Below, piece by piece: positions 55,306 through 61,244 of a stretch of DNA of 64,000 bases. The stretch comes from Stieleria bergensis (GTDB lineage: Bacteria > Planctomycetota > Planctomycetia > Pirellulales > Pirellulaceae). The notes beneath the pieces were generated by a model. That model had not been told where the DNA came from. It was given only the letters and a program-made list of their open reading frames with translations, and ran no database searches. The translations under genes and the position numbers were made by a program. The first letter of the stretch is position 1. Each line of letters starts with the position of its first letter. The stretch lies in NCBI GenBank assembly GCA_007745635.1, contig CP036272.1, positions 5,354,816 to 5,418,815 on the forward strand. Direction: 5' to 3'.

Positions 55306-57381
55306 CTAGCGCTTGGGATCGACTTTGACAATCTGCGCGTCAAACTGTTCAACGCAGGTCTGAACCCATGGGTGCGCTTCAATTTCTCGCATCCGCTCCA
55401 TGCGCTCTTTGGCGCTCTGCTTCGGAGACACCGCCTTGGCCGGTGCGGCTTTAGGATCGGCCGCCCGCTTGGACGCAACCAATTCAATTCCCACTTTCTG
55501 ACCAGCGAGCGCACTGAGCGCTTCGCAAAACGGCCCGCGATGCTCTGGCAAATCCATGCGTTTGAGAGCCAAGCCAGCTCCGGCCGGAAACTCCATCTTG
55601 ATGGTCGACTCATCTTTCAAGCTACAGTGCGCTGTGGAGATGAACGAGGCCGTCATCGGCTCGACGCCTTGAGATGCGGCATCAATCAGCTTGGAAAGAT
55701 TGGCCGCGCTCAAAGGAATGGACACAGCGCCCGTCTTGGCAGCCGGTATTGGGGCAGCCGGTATTGGGGCAGCCGGTATTGGGGCAGCCGGTATTGGGGC
55801 AGCCGGTATTGGGGCAGCCGGTATTGGGGCAGCCGGTATTGGGGCAGCCGGCTCGGCCGCGGAGGCCTGTGACCGAGACGCTGCCGGGGGCCCCGATGAC
55901 GCTGCCGACTGAACGGATCCAGTTGGCTCTGATGAAGTTGGACCTGATTTGGCCGGCGCAGAGGCAACGGCAGCAGAGGGCACCGTCGACTGAACTTCGC
56001 TCATCGGCCCCGCTGAATGCTCAGGACCTGGCGTCACCTTTTTTTTTTCGGCGGCGGAGGCTCTCGGTACGGCTGCTGGATTGTTTCGTGAATTGGCTCC
56101 GGCAAGCGGCTTTTGCTGGGCTGCCGCAGCGGCCAGGTCAGCGACTGCCTGCAAGTCGGGCAAACTGCAGATCTGAATCACCGTTGCCTCCAATAAGACA
56201 CGCCCATAGACACTATGCCGAATGCGCACCAATGTCTCATCCAGCATGCCCACCACGGCGAGCACCGTTTGCAAGCCCCACTGGTTCCCCAGGTTTTGCA
56301 ACTCATCGTACATCGACGCGGGGGTGTGCCGCTGCATGCTTGGCTGGCAACCGACAGTGACTGCCATCAAGTCACGAAAGTACCCCAGTAGCTGCTCAGC
56401 TAAACGGCCGGCATCAATTCCGGCGTCGACGGCAAGGTCAAGCTGCTGCAATGTTTCAGCGGGATCTCGAGCTGCCATCGATTGAGCCAGTGCATGCAAA
56501 CGCTGATCGTCGGCAGTCCCCAGCATCGAGTGCACTTGGTCGGGCGTCAATTTGCCACTGCAGAAACTCAGCACCTGCTCAAGCAGCGACTGACTGTCAC
56601 GCATCGAGCCGGCTGCCCGCCTGGCGATCAGCTCCAGGGCTTGGTCATCGGCATCAATCTGCTCACTGATGACGATCTCTCGCAGCCGCCCAACAATCTT
56701 GGGGACTTCAACAGGCGCGAAATCAAACCGCTGGCACCGACTGAGCACCGTAATGGGCAGCTTCTCGGGGTCGGTGGTACAGAAGATGAACTTCACATGC
56801 TCGGGAGGCTCTTCCAGCGTTTTCAGCAGCGCATTGAAGGCTGCTGTGGTCAGCATGTGAACTTCGTCAATGATGTAAATCTTGAAACGAGCACGACTGG
56901 GGCGGACACCCACGTTCGCTCGCAAGGAACGGATTTCGTCAATCCCGCGATTGCTGGCCCCGTCGATCTCGATCACGTCAATGTCTTCACCGGCATCAAT
57001 CGCCTGAGCGATGTCATTTTCGTGATCAAATTCAGCACTCGCACCGCCCGGGTTATTCAGCGCCTTGGCAAAGATCCGCGCCGTGCTGGTCTTGCCCACT
57101 CCTCGGGCACCGGTAAACAAGTAAGCATGCCCGACGCGCCCGGTTTCGATCGCGTTGGTCAGCGCTTGACCGACGTGCTCCTGGCCCACCAACTGCGTGA
57201 AATCTTTTGGCCGATAACGCCGTGCGACCACCACATAGCCAGAATCGTCACCAGCGAGCGACGGATCGGCGGCAGCAGCATCTGGCGTGGACGAAGAAGA
57301 TTGCGGAGATTCGTCAACCATGAGCGAAGCGGCAATGAATGAATCGGATGGGGAGACTGGGAACGTTTGGGCAGTGAGCAT
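55306..57381 (-). CDS. dnaX: DNA polymerase III subunit tau/gamma
   Basis: DnaX is the clamp-loader ATPase; the long form tau also holds the replicase together. The AAA+ core has YVVVARRYRPKDFTQLVGQEH, Walker A GARGVGKTSTARIFAKAL, IDEVHMLTTAAFNALLKTLEEP and the SRC sensor LSRCQRFDF. The usual four zinc Cys are replaced in ungapped alignment by Asn, Asp, Asn and Ala. After the core, an A10 run (56039-56048) follows codon GAA at residue 445. Slippage in either direction meets a stop within a few codons and would give a gamma-like form. The linker holds seven APIPA repeats before the tau-specific C-terminus. Start ATG 57381 or 57321 (691 or 671 residues); neither has a clear ribosome site. Confidence 0.95.
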   Translation of the reverse strand: MLTAQTFPVSPSDSFIAASLMVDESPQSSSSTPDAAAADPSLAGDDSGYVVVARRYRPKDFTQLVGQEHVGQALTNAIETGRVGHAYLFTGARGVGKTSTARIFAKALNNPGGASAEFDHENDIAQAIDAGEDIDVIEIDGASNRGIDEIRSLRANVGVRPSRARFKIYIIDEVHMLTTAAFNALLKTLEEPPEHVKFIFCTTDPEKLPITVLSRCQRFDFAPVEVPKIVGRLREIVISEQIDADDQALELIARRAAGSMRDSQSLLEQVLSFCSGKLTPDQVHSMLGTADDQRLHALAQSMAARDPAETLQQLDLAVDAGIDAGRLAEQLLGYFRDLMAVTVGCQPSMQRHTPASMYDELQNLGNQWGLQTVLAVVGMLDETLVRIRHSVYGRVLLEATVIQICSLPDLQAVADLAAAAAQQKPLAGANSRNNPAAVPRASAAEKKKVTPGPEHSAGPMSEVQSTVPSAAVASAPAKSGPTSSEPTGSVQSAASSGPPAASRSQASAAEPAAPIPAAPIPAAPIPAAPIPAAPIPAAPIPAAPIPAAKTGAVSIPLSAANLSKLIDAASQGVEPMTASFISTAHCSLKDESTIKMEFPAGAGLALKRMDLPEHRGPFCEALSALAGQKVGIELVASKRAADPKAAPAKAVSPKQSAKERMERMREIEAHPWVQTCVEQFDAQIVKVDPKR
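55739..55843. repeat. 15-bp tandem repeat, 7 copies (APIPA) in dnaX
   Basis: Seven exact units of GCAGCCGGTATTGGG (plus an 8-nt partial) encode a Pro/Ala linker in the tau-specific part of DnaX. Confidence 0.95.
56039..56048 (-). promoter_or_regulatory. A10 slippery tract in dnaX
   Basis: Ten consecutive A on the coding strand, read GAA AAA AAA AAG. Loss of one A gives Lys, Lys, Arg then TGA. Gain of one gives three Lys, Gly, Asp, Ala, Arg, Ser then TGA. The truncated products would be about 428-433 residues from ATG 57321, close to the 431 residues of E. coli gamma. Thermus dnaX uses a similar A-run by transcriptional slippage. Confidence 0.6.
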
Positions 57382-57884
57382 CCTACACGATCAAACCCAA
57401 GTTGGTCATGGCGCTGCACTGATAATTCACGACCACAACGCCCGACGATCAGGACACCTCCGAAGCAGGCAATCGAGTGGGCGAAGCACGGCGACGGAAA
57501 GGGGAAATCGCATCGCAGCGTTTCCTGGTGCGAACATTCGACCGGGCCACTGCGGGCGAGCCAGTCAATGAAACCTCTCTCACGGCCGGAAAAGCCCGAA
57601 GCGCCATCATTTTGACGCAACGGCGAGTCAAAACGAGTACGGCGTCATCGAACTGACAACATCCCGGACCAGACTCGCTGGCTGCCTCGGCTCGATAAAA
57701 CGCTCAACCCAAATCCTTAAAAGACCCCGTTTCTTGAGGCCAAGACGCTGAAATGCAGCTTTTTCATAACCCCTTGCCGTTTTTCCTCAAGCTCTGGCGG
57801 TGCTTTGGCACACCCGGTGCTTCTCTGAATGGTTCCTCCCCGGACCTCAAACTCCTTTTTCTACCACCTAAGGAAAATAGAAAG
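57382..57884. other. Divergent intergenic region
   Basis: About 500 bp between dnaX and the small secreted protein. The overlapping open frames have no recognisable product and no promoter could be fixed. Confidence 0.35.
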
Positions 57885-58196
57885 ATGAAACGCATGATGA
57901 CAATGATCGCTGCGATGGCACTCTTGGCAGCTGGCTCCGTAATGGCTCCTTCAACGGCGGATGCCGGTGGCGCATTCAGCATTTCCGTCGGCGGCTTTAG
58001 TTACTCCAATGTTCCCGCGTATCGCTCCTATCGATACCCAAGCTACGGGCGTTACCGCACTCCTGTGTCCCGCCCGCCCGTCGGGTTCTACAGCCCTGGC
58101 TTCTACCGCGGCCCCGTGGTTGTTCCACGCTATGGAAGCCCCTACGGTAGCTCGCGTTATTACGACCGCGGTCGCTACAGCCGTCGCTGCCGTTAG
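57885..58196 (+). CDS. Small secreted Tyr/Arg/Pro-rich protein
   Basis: A 103-residue protein with a signal peptide (MKRMMTMIAAMALLAAGSVM, cut near ADAGG). The mature part is rich in Tyr, Arg, Pro, Gly and Ser (RSYRYPSYGRYRTP, YYDRGRYSRRCR) and has no catalytic motif. Similar short Tyr/Arg/Gly-rich exported proteins are frequent in planctomycetes; a surface or matrix role is possible. ATG 57885 has AAGGA 9 nt upstream and is preferred over the longer frame from 57753. Confidence 0.75.
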   Translation: MKRMMTMIAAMALLAAGSVMAPSTADAGGAFSISVGGFSYSNVPAYRSYRYPSYGRYRTPVSRPPVGFYSPGFYRGPVVVPRYGSPYGSSRYYDRGRYSRRCR

Positions 58197-58322
58197 GCCG
58201 GAGGGCATCTAGCATCCAGTGAACGAGCTTCGCTGGCAGGCACGAATCCGTTTTGGAAATGGGCTATGATAGCGATCCACGGCGATCACTTCTCTCGCAC
58301 CTTCCAAACGGATTCCCCCAGC

Positions 58323-59975
58323 ATGCGTTTGATACTTCTTTTCACATGGCTCACAGCAATCTCATGGCTTGCTTCTGATAGCCTGGCCGCCGATCCCCAG
58401 AGCCAAGCAATTAGCTTACAGGTTCGTCTTCAGCAACCGACCCAGCAAGGGTCAAGTCGCTATCACGTTGTTCATCGAGCACAGAACTGGTCAGCGGCTG
58501 AAACCGCAGTCATCGTGTGTGATGTTTGGGATGCCCACACCAGTGTCAATGCCGTGCGGCGAGTGAATCAAATTGCGCCGCGGATCAACGATTTGTGCAA
58601 CACGTTGCGTGAAAAAGGGGCCACAATCATCCACGCGCCCAGTGGCTGTATGGACACGTACGCTGAAACGCCAGCGCGCCAACGCGCCATCAAGACACCT
58701 GCTGCAGAAAACTTTCCAGACGACATTGGCAAGTGGTGTTACCAAATTCCCGCTGAGGAGCAAGGCCAGTATCCCTTGGATCAGTCCGACGGTGGACGCG
58801 ATGATGAACCGCACGAAAACAAGCAGTGGACCGAGCGCATCATCAAACTGGGCCGCAACCCCAACCGTCCTTGGCAAGCCCAGTGCAGCGTCGTGACGAT
58901 TGATCAGTCACAGGACTACATCAGCGATAACGGCAACGAGGTCTGGAGCATTCTGGCCGCGAGGAACATTGACAATGTCATCATGGTTGGCGTCCACACC
59001 AACATGTGTGTGCTGGGACGCCCGTTTGGATTGCGACGACTCGCCTCCAATGGCAAGAACGTTGTGCTGGTGCGTGACCTAACCGATACGATGTACAACC
59101 CCGCTGCCTGGCCTTATGCCAGTCACTTCAGTGGCACGGATCTGATCGTCAGTCATATTGAACGTCACGTCTGCCCAACCATCACCAGTGACCAAGTACT
59201 GGGCGGCGAACCGATTCGCTTTGCCAACGATCAACGCACGCGACTGGTCATGCTGGTGGCTGAAGACGAATACAAGACCAACGAAACGCTGCCTGCCTTT
59301 GCTGCCAAACATCTGACCAAGCACTTCAGTGTCACCATTCTGCATGGCAGCGAAACCGAGCGGCACTCGATCCCGGGAATGGAGGCCTTGGATGACGCTG
59401 ACGCGCTGCTGATCAGTGCGCGTCGAAGAGCCTTACCGGAAGCGGACCTCAAACGCATCGAAGCGTTTGTCGCGGCCGGCAAACCGGTGATTGGAATCCG
59501 CACCGCCAACCATGCGTTTTCACTTCGCGGCAAACCGTCCCCGACGGGAACAGAGACCTGGGAATCATTTGACGCCGACGTCTTTGGCGGCAACTACACC
59601 AACCACTTTGGCAATGGCTTAAAGAGCACGTTGAAGATCGCAGACAGCGCGGACCATCCGATCATCAAGACAGGCGACATCGGCAAGCTTGTTCCAAGTG
59701 GATCGCTCTACCGAGTCAAACCGCTTGCCGACGGAACTCGGGTGTTGCTGGAGGGTTCACTCGACGACGGCCAGAGTGAACCGGTGGCTTGGACCTTCAT
59801 TCGCGGCGATGCGGGCCGCAGCTTTTACACCTCATTGGGCCATGAAAACGACTTCAGCCACCCCGAGTTTCAAACCTTCCTTGCTGCCGCCATCCACTGG
59901 GCCTGCGATCAACCGCTGCCCAGCCTGGAAACCATTTCGGCACAGAACCAACGCTACAACGCGGCCCGTCCGTGA
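58323..59975 (+). CDS. Isochorismatase-like domain fused to ThuA-like domain
   Basis: A 550-residue exported protein (signal MRLILLFTWLTAISWLASDS). The N-terminal half is a cysteine hydrolase of the isochorismatase fold: ETAVIVCDVWDAHTS (Asp), GATIIHAPSGCMDTY, and VMVGVHTNMCVLGRPFG (Cys nucleophile), so the site looks intact. The C-terminal half is a ThuA-like trehalose-utilisation domain: RLVMLVAEDEYKTNETLPAF, LDDADALLISARRRALP, GKPVIGIRTANHAF, SLGHENDF. ThuA proteins act in disaccharide metabolism. The joint substrate is unknown. Confidence 0.87.
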   Translation: MRLILLFTWLTAISWLASDSLAADPQSQAISLQVRLQQPTQQGSSRYHVVHRAQNWSAAETAVIVCDVWDAHTSVNAVRRVNQIAPRINDLCNTLREKGATIIHAPSGCMDTYAETPARQRAIKTPAAENFPDDIGKWCYQIPAEEQGQYPLDQSDGGRDDEPHENKQWTERIIKLGRNPNRPWQAQCSVVTIDQSQDYISDNGNEVWSILAARNIDNVIMVGVHTNMCVLGRPFGLRRLASNGKNVVLVRDLTDTMYNPAAWPYASHFSGTDLIVSHIERHVCPTITSDQVLGGEPIRFANDQRTRLVMLVAEDEYKTNETLPAFAAKHLTKHFSVTILHGSETERHSIPGMEALDDADALLISARRRALPEADLKRIEAFVAAGKPVIGIRTANHAFSLRGKPSPTGTETWESFDADVFGGNYTNHFGNGLKSTLKIADSADHPIIKTGDIGKLVPSGSLYRVKPLADGTRVLLEGSLDDGQSEPVAWTFIRGDAGRSFYTSLGHENDFSHPEFQTFLAAAIHWACDQPLPSLETISAQNQRYNAARP

Positions 59976-59984
59976 TCGCGACGC

Positions 59985-60425
59985 TTAGCCATGGTTTTTG
60001 TAAACCATGACTTTGACGATGGTCTTTGCACGATCCGCATCAATCTCTAGTTTTGTTTGCAAATCATCAATGAATTCACGTTCTTCTTGCTCGACGACTC
60101 CGTCGGCAAGAACGATATCAACGGCATTTGCAAACGCGCACTCACGCAACTCCGGCGGCACGGCTGGATAAGACTTCAGCAACAATTGCTCGTGGCCTTT
60201 GCGTTCGAGATGTCCCACCAACCGGTCCATCATCGAACCGGTCTGCTGGGGCGACAATCGCGAATACAAACTCTTACTACCAAGCATCTGATTGACGGCC
60301 TGCGCCTCATCGTCGCCAATGTGTCCATCACAGGCCGAGGCGCAAAGCATGACGCCGGCAAATCCTTCCTGAGGACCAAAATGGTGCTCTTCGGCTTCTC
60401 CTAAAATATCGTCAAAAAGGGACAT
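59985..60425 (-). CDS. TerB-like protein, paralog 1
   Basis: A 146-residue helical protein of the TerB (tellurite resistance-like) family. Motifs are GFAGVMLCASACDGHIGDDEAQAV and ANAVDIVLADGVVEQEEREFIDDL, the two acidic helices typical of TerB. The role is unknown; despite the name most are not about tellurite. ATG 60425 with AGGA 8 nt upstream is preferred. A paralog lies directly upstream on the same strand. Confidence 0.82.
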   Translation of the reverse strand: MSLFDDILGEAEEHHFGPQEGFAGVMLCASACDGHIGDDEAQAVNQMLGSKSLYSRLSPQQTGSMMDRLVGHLERKGHEQLLLKSYPAVPPELRECAFANAVDIVLADGVVEQEEREFIDDLQTKLEIDADRAKTIVKVMVYKNHG

Positions 60426-60572
60426 TACTGAATTCCTGAGTGTTTTGTGTGGTGTTGTTCTGTGCTGAAAGATGCAGCGTTGTTCTTTCGAAACTGGGGA
60501 GACGGGTGCTTTAAAACGCGCCGTTCGCTGCCACCGGATTGAATGGGACAGTCTCATGAAACCTGTTCCGCT

Positions 60573-60989
60573 TTAGCCTTTATTTTTGATCACCATGACT
60601 TGAGCGATCGTTTTTGCTTCGTTGGCTTCCAGACTTAGCCAGCGAGTCAACAGGCTGATGAACTCTTTCTCGGATTCGTCGACAACACCGTCGGCGAGCA
60701 CGATATCGCAAGCATTGGCAAAGGCGCCACGTCGCAGACCATCGGGAAGGCTGGCAGCACAGCCTTCGGCGAGCTTCTCTGGGCCGTCCTTCTTCAGCAC
60801 GCCCATCAGCTTGTTCATGACCTTATGAAACTCTTTTTCGTTGATGCGCTCAAACAACTTCATCCGAGAAATCGCGGTAAACATTTGACTTAACTCTTCG
60901 TCGCTAATGTGCCCGTCACAGGCACTCGATGCCAGCAGAATCCCGGCAAAAGCCTCTTGGCTGGTCAGCTTCGTTCGCGTTTCCATGCC
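60573..60989 (-). CDS. TerB-like protein, paralog 2 (start disrupted)
   Basis: A TerB-like paralog with AFAGILLASSACDGHISDEEL and ANACDIVLADGVVDESEKEF. The start is problematic. A good ribosome site (AAGGA) precedes ATG 61015, but that ATG is one nucleotide out of frame and reads only 16 codons to a stop. In the correct frame the sequence still resembles the N-terminus of paralog 1 (FDALFSG against FDDILGE). One missing G in the GGG run after the ATG would explain this. ATG 60989 is the nearest in-frame start shown here; ATG 61067 is also possible. It may be a damaged gene or a sequencing error. Confidence 0.65.
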   Translation of the reverse strand, partial: GMETRTKLTSQEAFAGILLASSACDGHISDEELSQMFTAISRMKLFERINEKEFHKVMNKLMGVLKKDGPEKLAEGCAASLPDGLRRGAFANACDIVLADGVVDESEKEFISLLTRWLSLEANEAKTIAQVMVIKNKG

Positions 60990-61244
60990 GCTGAACAGGG
61001 CGTCAAAATCCCCATGAGTGTTCCTTAAATTGAACGTGTGTGTGAATCCAAATGACCCACCATCTGGCATGGTGGTAAACCAGCACACCGAACCCCAACC
61101 AATCAATGTTGCGAGATTCAAGAAACGAAGTGAGAATTCATACTTCGGGGCAATCTGCCTGACGCAGGGCAAACTGAATGCGGCGAAAATACGCCACCGA
61201 CACACAGCGGACTCTGCCGAAATCAATGCGTCTTATAGGCCCCG

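Noticed and set aside
55674-56360. Plus-strand frame with repeated QPVLG units
   Set aside because: Antisense shadow of the APIPA repeat in dnaX.
57159-57620. Minus-strand frame upstream of dnaX
   Set aside because: It overlaps dnaX in another frame and has no motif or ribosome site.
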